Assembly (NCBI RefSeq): GCF_002632825.1
Contig: NZ_NJAJ01000006.1
Coordinates: forward strand, 108,457 to 172,456
Reading direction: 5' to 3'
Length of the DNA stretch: 64,000 bases
Origin: Xenorhabdus stockiae
Lineage (GTDB): Bacteria > Pseudomonadota > Gammaproteobacteria > Enterobacterales > Enterobacteriaceae
The translations under genes were made by a program, and so were the position numbers. Shown piece by piece: positions 11,293 to 21,803 of the stretch. The stretch's first letter is position 1. Each line of letters opens with the position of its first letter. The notes beneath the pieces were generated by a model. That model was given only the letters and a program-made list of their open reading frames with translations. It was not told the origin of the DNA and searched no databases.

Positions 11293-12663
11293 ATGCGTAT
11301 TCATATTCTTGGCATCTGCGGAACTTTCATGGGAGGGCTGGCCATCCTCGCTCGCTCGTTAGGCCACGAAGTGACCGGTTCCGACGCCAATGTGTATCCT
11401 CCTATGAGTACTCTGTTGGAAAATCAGGGTATTGAACTGATCCAGGGATACGATCCTTCACAACTCAATCCTGTGCCAGATATGGTGATCATCGGTAATG
11501 CCATGACACGGGGCAATCCTTGTGTTGAGGCGGTTTTGGATCGTGGTATTCCTTATACATCCGGTCCGCAATGGCTGCATGATCATGTTTTGCCGGAGCG
11601 TTGGGTTCTGGCGGTTGCAGGAACACATGGCAAAACGACAACAGCCGGAATGCTGGCATGGATTCTGGAAGCTTGTGGTTATAAACCGGGGTTTTTGATC
11701 GGCGGCGTACCGGGTAATTTTGAAGTTTCAGCACAACTGGGTGAAAGCCCGTTTTTCGTAATTGAAGCGGATGAGTATGATTGCGCTTTTTTTGATAAGC
11801 GTTCAAAATTCGTTCACTACAGCCCCCGCACGCTCGTTATGAACAATCTTGAATTCGATCATGCTGATATTTTCGAAAATTTGTCTGCGATTCAAAAACA
11901 ATTCCATCATCTTGTCAGAGTTGTGCCGGGAACCGGTAAGATCCTGGCCCCCGATCATGACATTAATCTGAAACAGGTTATCGGCATGGGATGTTGGAGT
12001 GAATTGGAATATACCGGTGAAACAGGGAACTGGCAGGCAAAAAAAACGACTCAGGACAGCAGCACTTATCAGGTGTTCCATCATGGTGAGTTGGTCGGTG
12101 AAGTTAGCTGGTCATTAGTGGGTGAACATAATATGCATAATGGCTTGATGGCCATTGCAGCAGCTTACCATGTTGGAGTGCAACCTGCGGACGCTTGTCA
12201 GGTATTGGGTGACTTTATCAATGCTCGTCGCCGTCTGGAGTTAGTAGGTGAGGTGAATGGCATCTCGATTTACGATGATTTTGCCCATCACCCAACAGCA
12301 ATTCTGGCAACGCTGGAAGCGTTGAGAAGTAAGGCCGGGGGTATGGCTCGTATCCTTGCTGTTCTGGAACCTCGCTCAAATACGATGAAACTCGGCATGA
12401 GCAAAAATGAGATAGCTCCTTCTCTGGGCCGTGCAGATGAAGTATTCCTGTTTCAGCCTGGTAATATTCCGTGGCAAGTTGCTGAGATTGCTGAACAATG
12501 TATTCAACCCGCCCGTTGGTGTTCTGATATCGATGCGTTGGTACGGATGATCGTTGAATCAGCACAGCCCGGCGATCATATATTGATTATGAGCAACGGT
12601 GGTTTTGGTGGTATTCATGAGAAATTACTGGCGGCGTTGAACAAAAAGGAACAGGCGGCCTGA
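11293..12663 (+). CDS. mpl: UDP-MurNAc:L-alanyl-D-glutamyl-meso-diaminopimelate ligase Mpl
   Basis: 456-residue Mur-ligase family enzyme that attaches the recycled tripeptide L-Ala-D-Glu-mDAP to UDP-N-acetylmuramic acid in murein recycling. An N-terminal Rossmann domain (HILGICGTFMGGLA, residues 3-16) is followed by the ATP loop AGTHGKTTTAGML (about 113-125), the central motif EADEYDCAFFD (about 158-168) and the C-terminal domain (YDDFAHHPTAI, about 327-337). Full length (457 in E. coli). Confidence 0.95.
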   Translation: MRIHILGICGTFMGGLAILARSLGHEVTGSDANVYPPMSTLLENQGIELIQGYDPSQLNPVPDMVIIGNAMTRGNPCVEAVLDRGIPYTSGPQWLHDHVLPERWVLAVAGTHGKTTTAGMLAWILEACGYKPGFLIGGVPGNFEVSAQLGESPFFVIEADEYDCAFFDKRSKFVHYSPRTLVMNNLEFDHADIFENLSAIQKQFHHLVRVVPGTGKILAPDHDINLKQVIGMGCWSELEYTGETGNWQAKKTTQDSSTYQVFHHGELVGEVSWSLVGEHNMHNGLMAIAAAYHVGVQPADACQVLGDFINARRRLELVGEVNGISIYDDFAHHPTAILATLEALRSKAGGMARILAVLEPRSNTMKLGMSKNEIAPSLGRADEVFLFQPGNIPWQVAEIAEQCIQPARWCSDIDALVRMIVESAQPGDHILIMSNGGFGGIHEKLLAALNKKEQAA

Positions 12664-12674
12664 TTGTTCATGTG

Positions 12675-12703
12675 AGAGGATCGCAATGATCGGGCGATCC
12701 TCT
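12675..12703. terminator. Hairpin between convergent mpl and argR
   Basis: AGAGGATCGC (12675-12684) and GCGATCCTCT (12694-12703) form a perfect 10-bp stem with a 9-base loop. It sits in the 73-base gap between the two stop codons and probably limits read-through both ways, although neither side has a long T run. Confidence 0.6.
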
Positions 12704-12736
12704 GTGTGGCTAAACAGCGTTTGATCTATTATTAAT

Positions 12737-13210
<474 letters not shown>

Positions 13211-13236
13211 TCACCATCGTTAAATCCGTTATGAAG

Positions 13237-13270
13237 TCAATATTATGCAAAAGTGTGAATTTTTATGCAA
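13237..13270. promoter_or_regulatory. Tandem ARG boxes (ArgR operator)
   Basis: Read on the minus strand, two imperfect ARG boxes follow each other: TTGCATAAAAATTCAC (13255-13270) and TTGCATAATATTGA (13237-13250). The arrangement closely resembles the E. coli argR operator and lies 30-63 bases upstream of the argR start, where it would cover the promoter. Confidence 0.7.
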
Positions 13271-13653
13271 GGAAGGGACGGAAAGACCGTGACAGGATGC
13301 ATAATTACATGATTGAATAAGGTAAATGTATTGTTAATAAAATGGAATCACTAGCAGTAAAAGAGAAGAACAGATTAATTAACTCATTAATTCATAAGAT
13401 AGCAAGAATAATTCCTAAAAAAGTGCCCGTTATCTCATTAACAGATAAGCATTTTGTCTAAAATAAAGAACTTTGGTGTTCCATCCTCAGGCTATTAGGT
13501 AGATAATCTGGCTGTTAACAGATTGTTTTTAATACGTAGTGATGAGTAAGGCAGAAGGCTTATCCCATACCTGTATTGAATATGGTAAATTGAGCCTCTT
13601 AACCAGACAGATTTCAGTTTATTACAGCACTTAATTTTTAAAGGAGTATCAGG
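13271..13653. other. Upstream region of mdh
   Basis: AT-rich gap of nearly 400 bases between the argR operator and mdh. An AAGGAG ribosome site sits eight bases before the mdh ATG. A TTAATTAA-rich patch near 13374-13392 faintly resembles an ArcA site, which would fit known ArcA control of E. coli mdh, but the match is weak. No coding potential was seen. Confidence 0.4.
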
Positions 13654-14592
13654 ATGAAAGTTGCAGTTCTCGGTGCAGCCGGTGGTATTGGTCAGGCACT
13701 TGCCCTTCTACTCAAGACCCAGCTTCCTTCAGGTTCAGAACTTTCTTTGTATGACATTGCCCCAGTAACCCCAGGCGTTGCTGCCGATCTGAGCCATATC
13801 CCGACAGCAGTGAAGGTCACTGGTTTTGCGGGTGAAGATGCAACTCCTGCATTGGCAGGCGCAGATGTTGTATTGATTTCTGCTGGTGTAGCGCGTAAAC
13901 CTGGTATGGATCGCTCTGATCTATTTAACATTAATGCAGGCATTATCCGTAATCTGGTTCAGCAGATCGCTAAAACATGCCCGAAAGCATTAATCGGAAT
14001 TATTACTAACCCTGTGAACACGACTGTAGCAATCGCTGCTGAAGTTCTGAAAAAAGAGGGTGTGTACGATAAAAACCGTCTGTTTGGTATAACAACGCTG
14101 GATATTATCCGCTCTAATACCTTCATTGCTGAACTGAAAGGCAAAAAACCAGAAGAGCTGGAAGTTCCTGTTATCGGTGGTCACTCTGGGGTAACTATTC
14201 TGCCATTACTGTCTCAGATCCCTGGTGTTAGTTTCACTGCTGAAGAAGTTGAAGCTCTGACAAAACGTATCCAGAATGCCGGTACTGAAGTTGTTGAAGC
14301 AAAAGCGGGTGGCGGATCTGCAACTTTGTCTATGGGACAAGCAGCTGCCCGTTTCGGCCTCTCCCTGATCCGTGCTTTGCAGGGTGACAGCAATGTTATC
14401 GAATGCAGCTATGTAGAAGGTGATGGCAAACACGCTCGCTTCTTCGCACAGCCTATTCGCTTAGGTAAAAATGGTATTGAAGAACGTTTAGATATTGGTC
14501 AGCTGAGTGAGTTTGAACAAAACGCACTGAATAATATGTTAGACGTTCTGAAAAAAGATATTGAATTAGGCGAAAAATTTATTAATGGTTAA
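13654..14592 (+). CDS. mdh: Malate dehydrogenase
   Basis: 312-residue NAD-dependent malate dehydrogenase of the TCA cycle (malate to oxaloacetate). The NAD-binding loop [14 protein letters not shown] is at residues 7-20; substrate arginines lie in [10 protein letters not shown] (about 80-89); the catalytic histidine is in [12 protein letters not shown] (about 173-184). Same length as E. coli Mdh. Strong AAGGAG ribosome site; a terminator follows 56 bases after the stop. Confidence 0.97.
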   Translation: MKVAVLGAAGGIGQALALLLKTQLPSGSELSLYDIAPVTPGVAADLSHIPTAVKVTGFAGEDATPALAGADVVLISAGVARKPGMDRSDLFNINAGIIRNLVQQIAKTCPKALIGIITNPVNTTVAIAAEVLKKEGVYDKNRLFGITTLDIIRSNTFIAELKGKKPEELEVPVIGGHSGVTILPLLSQIPGVSFTAEEVEALTKRIQNAGTEVVEAKAGGGSATLSMGQAAARFGLSLIRALQGDSNVIECSYVEGDGKHARFFAQPIRLGKNGIEERLDIGQLSEFEQNALNNMLDVLKKDIELGEKFING

Positions 14593-14648
14593 TTCAATTA
14601 ATTTTTAATTTATTAATATACGAATTAACTTAAATATATTAGATAACT

Positions 14649-14685
14649 AAAACCGCTAACTTAAATACAGTTAGCGGTTTTTCTT
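14649..14685 (+). terminator. Terminator of mdh
   Basis: AAAACCGCTAACT (14649-14661) and AGTTAGCGGTTTT (14669-14681) form a 13-bp stem with a 7-base loop, followed by T-rich sequence. Confidence 0.9.
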
Positions 14686-14709
14686 TTCAATAAATATATT
14701 GATAGCTAA

Positions 14710-14973
14710 TTATTCTTTTTTCTCTCTGATTTTCCTTTCTAATAATTCTCCGGTATGAGGGTCGAAATAACGGCTGGGCCATATTTCAGACGGATGAATA
14801 CCTAAATAATTTGCTATTATCCATTCTCCCTTGGGCCATGGGCGAGAAAGAGTATTCGCCAAAGTTGATGAGCTTAATCCTGATTCACGGGAAACAGCGG
14901 CCAGAGTTGTTCCACGTTTACGTAAAGCAGCAATAATATCAGCAGGATGCCAATCCGATTTCATAGAAATCAT
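14710..14973 (-). CDS. sfsB: Ner/Nlp (SfsB)-type DNA-binding regulator
   Basis: 87-residue helix-turn-helix protein of the Ner/Nlp family, related to phage Mu Ner. It matches E. coli SfsB (Nlp) over DWHPADIIAALRKRGT, SSSTLANTLSRPWPKGE and IWPSRYFDP. E. coli sfsB also lies beside ispB and, in multicopy, affects maltose genes in cya mutants; the natural role is unclear. Two in-frame ATGs (residues 1 and 4); the first has AAAGGA eight bases upstream and is kept. It is divergent from the two Mu-type genes that follow. Confidence 0.85.
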   Translation of the reverse strand: MISMKSDWHPADIIAALRKRGTTLAAVSRESGLSSSTLANTLSRPWPKGEWIIANYLGIHPSEIWPSRYFDPHTGELLERKIREKKE

Positions 14974-15160
14974 TTTTTTAATCCTTTCCTATTAAATTTA
15001 GAGCCACATTAGTGGTATAACTAAAGCGTTAGAGTGAAATTAATAACGAACATGGATCTGTTATTAAGAAAATAAAATAACATTATTTTTTCTAAAAATA
15101 TTTCTAATTTTTTCTTAATAACTTCTTTTTTGAACTTGGTTACAAAAATAGAGAAACATT

Positions 15161-15508
15161 ATGAAAAAAGAGTGGTATACGGCAATGGAGTTGACCGGTG
15201 TAGGTGAGTTACCTAGATCACCACAAGGAGTGAATGCCAGAGCGAAACGTGAAGAATGGATGAGACAAAAGCGAGCGGGTGTTCAGGGTAGGGCAATTGA
15301 ATATCACTATTCTTGTTTTCCTGAAACAACATTAGCCGCTCTGGAACTTAATGAAATATCGCCTGAATATCAGGTTCAGAAACAAGACCCTCTATCTATT
15401 TGGGTAAGTGCATTTAATTTACTCACGGATGAAGAAAAGGAGGTAATTACAGAAGTGATACTAAGAGATGGTATAAGAAGTTTTTTGGAAAAAATTCTAG
15501 CTACCTGA
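15161..15508 (+). CDS. Mu-type HTH domain protein, copy 1
   Basis: 115-residue protein. Residues 1-60 match the N-terminal enhancer-binding (Mu-type HTH) domain of phage Mu transposase MuA: WYTAMELTGVGELPRSPQGV, then RAGVQGRAIEYHYSCFP. The rest (DPLSIWVSAFNLLTDEEKE onward) is helical and unlike the MuA catalytic core, which is absent. This is a small DNA-binding protein, probably a regulator rather than a transposase fragment, because the frame is intact with its own start and stop. It is a paralogue of the next gene. Confidence 0.72.
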   Translation: MKKEWYTAMELTGVGELPRSPQGVNARAKREEWMRQKRAGVQGRAIEYHYSCFPETTLAALELNEISPEYQVQKQDPLSIWVSAFNLLTDEEKEVITEVILRDGIRSFLEKILAT

Positions 15509-15596
15509 GCCAGCTTTTGAAAAGCCAAATTGAAAAACAAAGGGTATAAAATTTGGTTTTCTCTTTACTGCTCCGGTAATAAGCGAGGAGAGAGAG

Positions 15597-15977
15597 ATGA
15601 AAAAAGAATGGTATTCTGCAAAGGAGCTCATTGGCCTCGCTGGTCTGCCATCATCCCCTCAGGGGGTAAACTTGATGGCAAGACGTGAAGGTTGGGAACA
15701 GCGTCGTAAGCGTGGGGTGCAGGGAAAAGCGCTCGAATATCATGTCAACAGCCTGCCTGAAGATGTTCTGAATGTACTGGCCGTGAGTGAAAGCTCGGTT
15801 GAGTATTACCGGAACAAACGGCAAGATCCGTTTATGATTTGGGTGGAAGCTTATTATCAACTGACCAAGCCCGAAAGGGAGCGCATGGTTAAGTTCATTT
15901 TACGGAAAGGACTAGCCAGTCTTGTCCAATACACAGGAATTCAAGAAGTTGAAAACAAAGGCAGTATCTCAGACTGA
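15597..15977 (+). CDS. Mu-type HTH domain protein, copy 2
   Basis: 126-residue paralogue of the preceding gene. Both begin MKKEWY and share PSSPQGVN/PRSPQGVN, RRKRGVQGKALEYH versus MRQKRAGVQGRAIEYH, and the QDP-IWV helix near residue 78. The MuA N-terminal type DNA-binding domain is at about 3-62, with no transposase catalytic domain. A GAGGAGAGAGAG purine stretch just upstream supplies the ribosome site. The two copies are 88 bases apart, indicating an old tandem duplication. The stop codon lies inside a 14-bp hairpin. Confidence 0.74.
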   Translation: MKKEWYSAKELIGLAGLPSSPQGVNLMARREGWEQRRKRGVQGKALEYHVNSLPEDVLNVLAVSESSVEYYRNKRQDPFMIWVEAYYQLTKPERERMVKFILRKGLASLVQYTGIQEVENKGSISD

Positions 15978-15993
15978 ATAGTCTGAGATACTG
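15962..15993. terminator. 14-bp hairpin between Mu-type gene and ispB
   Basis: CAGTATCTCAGACT (15962-15975) and AGTCTGAGATACTG (15980-15993) form a perfect 14-bp stem with a GAAT loop. It covers the stop codon of the upstream gene and ends 11 bases from the ispB stop, so it probably separates the two convergent transcripts. There is no T run. Confidence 0.6.
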
Positions 15994-16004
15994 ATTGCAT
16001 AAGC

Positions 16005-16976
16005 TCAGGAAAGTCGCTGCACAGCGATATGGGCAAGTCCCACAAGGGCCGCTTTGTATGGAGACTCATCAAGTACTTGTAACGCTGAAATTGCCTTATC
16101 AGCTTCTTCCTCGGCCCGTTGGCGGGTGTAATTGAGTGAACCACACTGTTTCATCGTTGTAAGCACAGTATCCAGCAAATGGCGGCCATTACCTTTTTCA
16201 ATCGCCTCGCGGATCAATGCTGATTGCTCAGGAGTTCCGTGATTCATCGCATGTAAGAGCGGAAGAGTCGGCTTACCTTCATTCAGATCATCTCCGGTAT
16301 TTTTTCCGAGCGTGTTATCATCGGAATCGTAATCTAAAAGATCATCGATCAACTGGAATGCAGTACCAAGATAGCGACCATAATCGCGTAGTGCTGCTTC
16401 CTGTTCCGGGGTTGCATTGGACAGAATAGCGGAAGAATGTGATGCCACTTCAAACAGGCGCGCCGTTTTGCTGTAAATGACGCGCATGTAATCATCTTCT
16501 GAAATATCCGGATCATTACAATTCATCAACTGCATCACTTCGCCTTCTGCAATGACATTCGTGGCATCGGACATCAGTTTCAGCACGCGCATTGAGTTGA
16601 GGTCAGTCATCATTTGAAACGAACGGGTATAGATAAAATCACCGACCAGTACGCTGGCTGCATTGCCATACATGGCATTAGCCGTTGCCCGACCGCGACG
16701 CATATCGGATTCATCTACGACATCATCATGAAGCAGGGTTGCTGTATGAATAAATTCTATCAGGGCAGCAACTTTGATATGTTTCTCTCCCTCATGACCC
16801 AGTGCCTTAGCGACCAGCACGGCAATCATTGGGCGAATGCGTTTGCCACCGCCACTAATAATGTAATAGCCAAGCTGGTTGATAAGCGCAACATCAGAAT
16901 TTAATTGGTTAAGAATGGTTTCATTAACCGCTGCCATATCATCAGCTGTAAGTTTAATTATCGATTCTAAGTTCAT
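16005..16976 (-). CDS. ispB: Octaprenyl diphosphate synthase
   Basis: 323-residue trans-long-chain prenyl diphosphate synthase that makes the side chain of ubiquinone and menaquinone. It has the first aspartate-rich motif LLHDDVVDESDMRRG (about 81-95) and the second, FQLIDDLLDYDSD (about 207-219). Length is identical to E. coli IspB (323). It is divergent from rplU, the same arrangement as in E. coli, and convergent with the Mu-type pair. Confidence 0.96.
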   Translation of the reverse strand: MNLESIIKLTADDMAAVNETILNQLNSDVALINQLGYYIISGGGKRIRPMIAVLVAKALGHEGEKHIKVAALIEFIHTATLLHDDVVDESDMRRGRATANAMYGNAASVLVGDFIYTRSFQMMTDLNSMRVLKLMSDATNVIAEGEVMQLMNCNDPDISEDDYMRVIYSKTARLFEVASHSSAILSNATPEQEAALRDYGRYLGTAFQLIDDLLDYDSDDNTLGKNTGDDLNEGKPTLPLLHAMNHGTPEQSALIREAIEKGNGRHLLDTVLTTMKQCGSLNYTRQRAEEEADKAISALQVLDESPYKAALVGLAHIAVQRLS

Positions 16977-17226
16977 GTTTTGGCTTCGGACTCTGATTCA
17001 GAGCTGTGCTCATTAATTAGTATATCAATAGATATCACGTTTTATTGATTGTACTTGAAAAACCGTTCAAATAAATGACAATCGAAAAACTCCGCTTTTT
17101 TCTCATCTGTTCTAATTCTGCTCTTGTCTTCCAAACGGTTTTTGCGTAGAATTCGCGCCCTATTGTGAATATTTTATAGCGCGCTCTGGAAAGAATTTTA
17201 GGGGGTGCGCGGAAAGCGGAGTTTAT

Positions 17227-17535
17227 ATGTACGCGGTTTTCCAAAGTGGTGGTAAACAACACCGAGTAAGCGAAGGTCAGACAATTCGCTTGGAAAAGCT
17301 GGACATCGCAACAGGTGAAACTGTTGAGTTTGACCAGGTTCTGATGGTCGCTAATGGTGAAGATATCCAGATCGGCGCTCCAGTAATCGAAGGCGTTAAA
17401 GTTAAAGCTGAAGTAGTTGCACACGGTCGTGGCGAGAAAGTTAAAATCGTTAAGTTTCGTCGTCGTAAACACAGCCGTAAGCAGCAGGGCCACCGTCAGT
17501 GGTTCACTGAAGTTAAGATCACTGGCATCGCTTAA
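17227..17535 (+). CDS. rplU: 50S ribosomal protein L21
   Basis: 102-residue L21 of the large ribosomal subunit, which binds 23S rRNA and contacts L20. Typical start [14 protein letters not shown] and the basic stretch [16 protein letters not shown] (about 77-92). First gene of the rplU-rpmA pair; rpmA follows after 20 bases. Confidence 0.97.
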   Translation: MYAVFQSGGKQHRVSEGQTIRLEKLDIATGETVEFDQVLMVANGEDIQIGAPVIEGVKVKAEVVAHGRGEKVKIVKFRRRKHSRKQQGHRQWFTEVKITGIA

Positions 17536-17555
17536 GATATTAGGAGAGCAGATAA

Positions 17556-19113
<1,558 letters not shown>

Positions 19114-19140
19114 TCGCTTATTTCAGATGCTTTAATGATG

Positions 19141-19171
19141 AAAAAGGGTGCTGTTAAAGCGCCCTTTTTTC
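19141..19171 (+). terminator. Terminator of obgE
   Basis: AAAAAGGGTGCT (19141-19152) and AGCGCCCTTTTT (19158-19169) form a stem with a 5-base loop and T run, 27 bases after the obgE stop. Confidence 0.88.
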
Positions 19172-19200
19172 TTTCTGGAATTCCCTTTTTATGAATTAAT

Positions 19201-19411
19201 TATACCTTATGGATTTCGAGTTGCTTCGCGGCGGCAAGGGAATGACAAATTCGTCGGGAACGAATTTGCCCAGCCAAAGGCTGGCCTCCGGTGAGAGGCA
19301 GGAGCCTCTCAGTAATCCCCGGGAGCATAGGTAACCGTATTTTTATAAAAACGGTGACCGGGTTGAGTGAGCGTAGCCAACAAAGAGGCAACTTGAAAGA
19401 CGACGGGTATA
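19201..19411. repeat. ERIC element with an internal three-hairpin insertion
   Basis: Both ends match the ERIC termini (TATACC at the left, GACGGGTATA at the right) and the body carries the ERIC core, such as CAACTTGAAAGACGACGGG and GTTGAGTGAGCGTAGCCAAC. At 211 bp it is about 70 bp longer than the other copy of this subtype (41138-41279). The extra piece, about 19244-19313, consists of three hairpins in a row: CAAATTCGT/ACGAATTTG, CCAGCC/GGCTGG and TGAGAGGC/GCCTCTCA. The right end abuts the dacB stop codon. Confidence 0.85.
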
Positions 19412-20860
19412 TCAATTATTCTGGTATAGAAATTTATATAAATGATGCTCGAAACGAACCAGAGGAGCCCGACGATTCCGTAGATTTTCTGGAGTAACAG
19501 AGTAAGATGAAATAAATTGGACGAAAGCAATCTGTTGCCCACTGGCCGCTGTCATAAAGCCAGCAAGATTATACACCCCTTGCAATGAACCTGTTTTTGC
19601 AAATACCTTACCATCCACACCCGCAGTATGAAGTCCCGGACGATAGGCTAACGTGCCGTCAAAACCTGCTTTAGGTAACATAGAGATGATATCCAGCTCA
19701 TTGTTGTGTTGCGCAATGAATTGCAGGATTTCCATCATTGTTGAAGGGGTGATGAGATCGTGACGTGAAAGACCAGAACCATCAACGATGACCGCATTAC
19801 CGATATCAATACCGGCTTTTTGTTTTAGAATTTGGCGGATAGCATCAGAACCGGAACGCCATGTACCGGGAACATTAAAGTAATAATGGCCCAGAGTACG
19901 ATAAACCGTATCTGCTATCATGTTATCTGATTTTTTTAGCATCACCTTGAGCAAATCAGGTAAAGGTGCCGATTGATTTATTGCCAGCGTTTTTTCGGGC
20001 TGCTGAGGAAATGATTGGCGCCGTAGATGGCCTTTCAGTTCAATTCCCGCGAGATGTAATTCATTTTTCAGAATAGTTCCAGCATAGCTTGCCCCATTCT
20101 GGACAGCAAATGCTAGTGGCAAGGGTTCATCGCGCTGAGTCAGGCAGCCAGTCAGGGTATATCGGTTTAATTCTCCTGTGGTGACATCAAGTTCACAGTA
20201 TTTTGCTTCCGATGAGCCTTTAGCGAGCGTTTTAACTTCGCTGAAGACGTTGACGGGATAATAAGAAGGCGTGTGAACAATAGCTGGTTCATTAGCCTGT
20301 TCTGCACTATAGAGTAAGACAGAAAAGCAGTTTTTATCGACAATGGCAGCACCGGGCGGCGCGCTGAAACATTGGGTCATATCATTCCATACCCATCCTG
20401 GCGCTTTATCGTGGCTGGAAAAAATAGAAATGTCGATGATGAGATCGCCGTTAATCTGCTGTATACCCGACTGTTTTAGCTTCTCAACCATATTGCGTAG
20501 TTGCGTGCGTGTCAGTGATGGATCGCCGACAAAGCGGGCAATAAGGTTACCCTTTAATTTGCCATCTTCAATATTGGCATTGCTCTCCAGAGTTGTGACA
20601 AAACGAAAATCTTTGCCAAGCTGTAATAAGGCAGCTAATGCTGTCACTATTTTCTGAGTACTGGCCGGTAATGCCAGTTGTTGCCCACGATAATCAACAA
20701 TTGGTGCTTTTTCACCGATTTTTTGGGCGATAAATGAAACGTTGGCCCCTGCTGGCAAATATTCAATATTCTTCTCAATTGAAGAAGCATTTGCACTAAA
20801 AACGCTCAGGCTCAGACTGAGCATACAAGCTATTTTGCTGGTAACTTTTAAAAGAGCCAT
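19412..20860 (-). CDS. dacB: D-alanyl-D-alanine carboxypeptidase/endopeptidase (PBP4)
   Basis: 482-residue class C penicillin-binding protein that trims and opens murein peptide cross-bridges. Start taken at 20860 (MALLKVTSKIA), which gives a proper signal peptide ending VFSANA; an upstream in-frame ATG at 20956 would add 32 residues before it. Active-site motifs: SxxK as PASTQKIVTAL, SDN as KKSDNMIADT, KTG as FAKTGSLQG. Length is close to E. coli DacB (477). Its stop codon (19412-19414) lies directly against an ERIC element. Divergent from greA. Confidence 0.94.
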   Translation of the reverse strand: MALLKVTSKIACMLSLSLSVFSANASSIEKNIEYLPAGANVSFIAQKIGEKAPIVDYRGQQLALPASTQKIVTALAALLQLGKDFRFVTTLESNANIEDGKLKGNLIARFVGDPSLTRTQLRNMVEKLKQSGIQQINGDLIIDISIFSSHDKAPGWVWNDMTQCFSAPPGAAIVDKNCFSVLLYSAEQANEPAIVHTPSYYPVNVFSEVKTLAKGSSEAKYCELDVTTGELNRYTLTGCLTQRDEPLPLAFAVQNGASYAGTILKNELHLAGIELKGHLRRQSFPQQPEKTLAINQSAPLPDLLKVMLKKSDNMIADTVYRTLGHYYFNVPGTWRSGSDAIRQILKQKAGIDIGNAVIVDGSGLSRHDLITPSTMMEILQFIAQHNNELDIISMLPKAGFDGTLAYRPGLHTAGVDGKVFAKTGSLQGVYNLAGFMTAASGQQIAFVQFISSYSVTPENLRNRRAPLVRFEHHLYKFLYQNN

Positions 20861-21073
20861 AGATCTCGCATATAAATGTGGGTGTATTTCAATAAAATTT
20901 GTATTAATAATACTAAGACGCAATTCAGGAAAAAGTAAACGATGATCCATCACCAACTCTACGTTAAAATGATAGATTAGCAGGTAGAATGTGTATGTGA
21001 ACTATCAGACTATTCTGTAGTTTACGCCCCTTTTATTGTCTGGAAGCCCGCCTGATAGGGTGTGCTCATTGTG

Positions 21074-21125
21074 TTGCAATATATTGCAATCTACTGTTAT
21101 TGCAAAATAAGTTAACTTTTTGCAA
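21074..21125. promoter_or_regulatory. Four TTGCAA motifs upstream of greA
   Basis: The dacB-greA divergent gap (20861-21175) contains TTGCAA at 21074, 21084, 21100 and 21120. The first two form a perfect 16-base palindrome, TTGCAATATATTGCAA (21074-21089). The cluster lies 50-100 bases before greA and could be an operator or an extended promoter region. No known regulator was recognised. Confidence 0.4.
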
Positions 21126-21175
21126 AAATCAGGAAGATGTTGTCTGGGCTTAGGATTGATTTAGAGGTTTAATAA

Positions 21176-21652
21176 ATGAAACAAATTCCGATGACGGTAC
21201 GTGGCGCGGATAAATTGCGCGAAGAATTAGAACATTTGAAAAATGTACGTCGCCCTCAAATTATTGCTGCAATCGCTGAGGCACGTGAACACGGTGATTT
21301 GAAAGAAAATGCCGAATATCATGCTGCCCGTGAGCAACAGGGGTTTTGTGAAGGCCGTATTCAAGAAATTGAAGCTAAACTTTCTAATGCGCAGGTGATA
21401 GATATCACGAAGATGACCAACAATGGCCGCGTGATTTTTGGTGCGACGGTAACGGTGCTGAATGTTGATTCTGATGAAGAACAGACTTACCGCATTGTGG
21501 GTGACGATGAAGCGAATATCAAAGAAAATCTGCTTTCGGTTAATTCACCTATTGCCCGTGGCTTAATTGGCAAAGAAGTGGATGATGTCGCTGTGATTGA
21601 AACACCTGGCGGTAAAGTGGAATATGAAGTTCTGAACGTCGAGTATGTTTGA
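21176..21652 (+). CDS. greA: Transcription elongation factor GreA
   Basis: 158-residue Gre factor that enters the secondary channel of RNA polymerase and stimulates cleavage of backtracked transcripts. The N-terminal coiled coil (residues 1-75) carries the acidic tip [12 protein letters not shown] (about 37-48); the C-terminal FKBP-like domain ends [12 protein letters not shown]. Same length as E. coli GreA. A GAGG ribosome site is present. E. coli greA has an attenuated leader; the long upstream gap would allow one here. Confidence 0.97.
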   Translation: MKQIPMTVRGADKLREELEHLKNVRRPQIIAAIAEAREHGDLKENAEYHAAREQQGFCEGRIQEIEAKLSNAQVIDITKMTNNGRVIFGATVTVLNVDSDEEQTYRIVGDDEANIKENLLSVNSPIARGLIGKEVDDVAVIETPGGKVEYEVLNVEYV

Positions 21653-21673
21653 TATTCAGCTGAAAAGCTAAGC

Positions 21674-21764
21674 TTTCCTTCCCACACGATGGTGCGGGAA
21701 GGAAAATGGTAAGTGGTCATAATACCGGTAATGATAATGAAAAGGCCCGATGAGGTCTTTTTTT
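21674..21764 (+). terminator. Hairpin and terminator after greA
   Basis: Two structures follow greA. TTTCCTTCCC (21674-21683) and GGGAAGGAAA (21696-21705) form a 10-bp stem without a T run. AAAGGCC (21741-21747) pairs with GGTCTTT (21754-21760, one wobble) followed by more T residues, which is the more likely terminator. Confidence 0.65.
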
Positions 21765-21803
21765 GTCATGATAAAATGGCACTTTTGTATAAAGATATCG
21801 AGA

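Noticed and set aside
13374..13392. ArcA box upstream of mdh
   Set aside because: The TTAATTAA-rich patch is too degenerate in an AT-rich gap to call as a site.
15161..15977. Remnant of a Mu-like prophage or transposase pseudogene
   Set aside because: Both Mu-type genes are intact, have their own starts and stops, lack any catalytic portion, and no other phage genes or attachment repeats surround them.
21074..21125. Possible CRISPR-like repeat array from the TTGCAA copies
   Set aside because: The unit is only six bases, spacers are irregular and short, and there are no cas genes.
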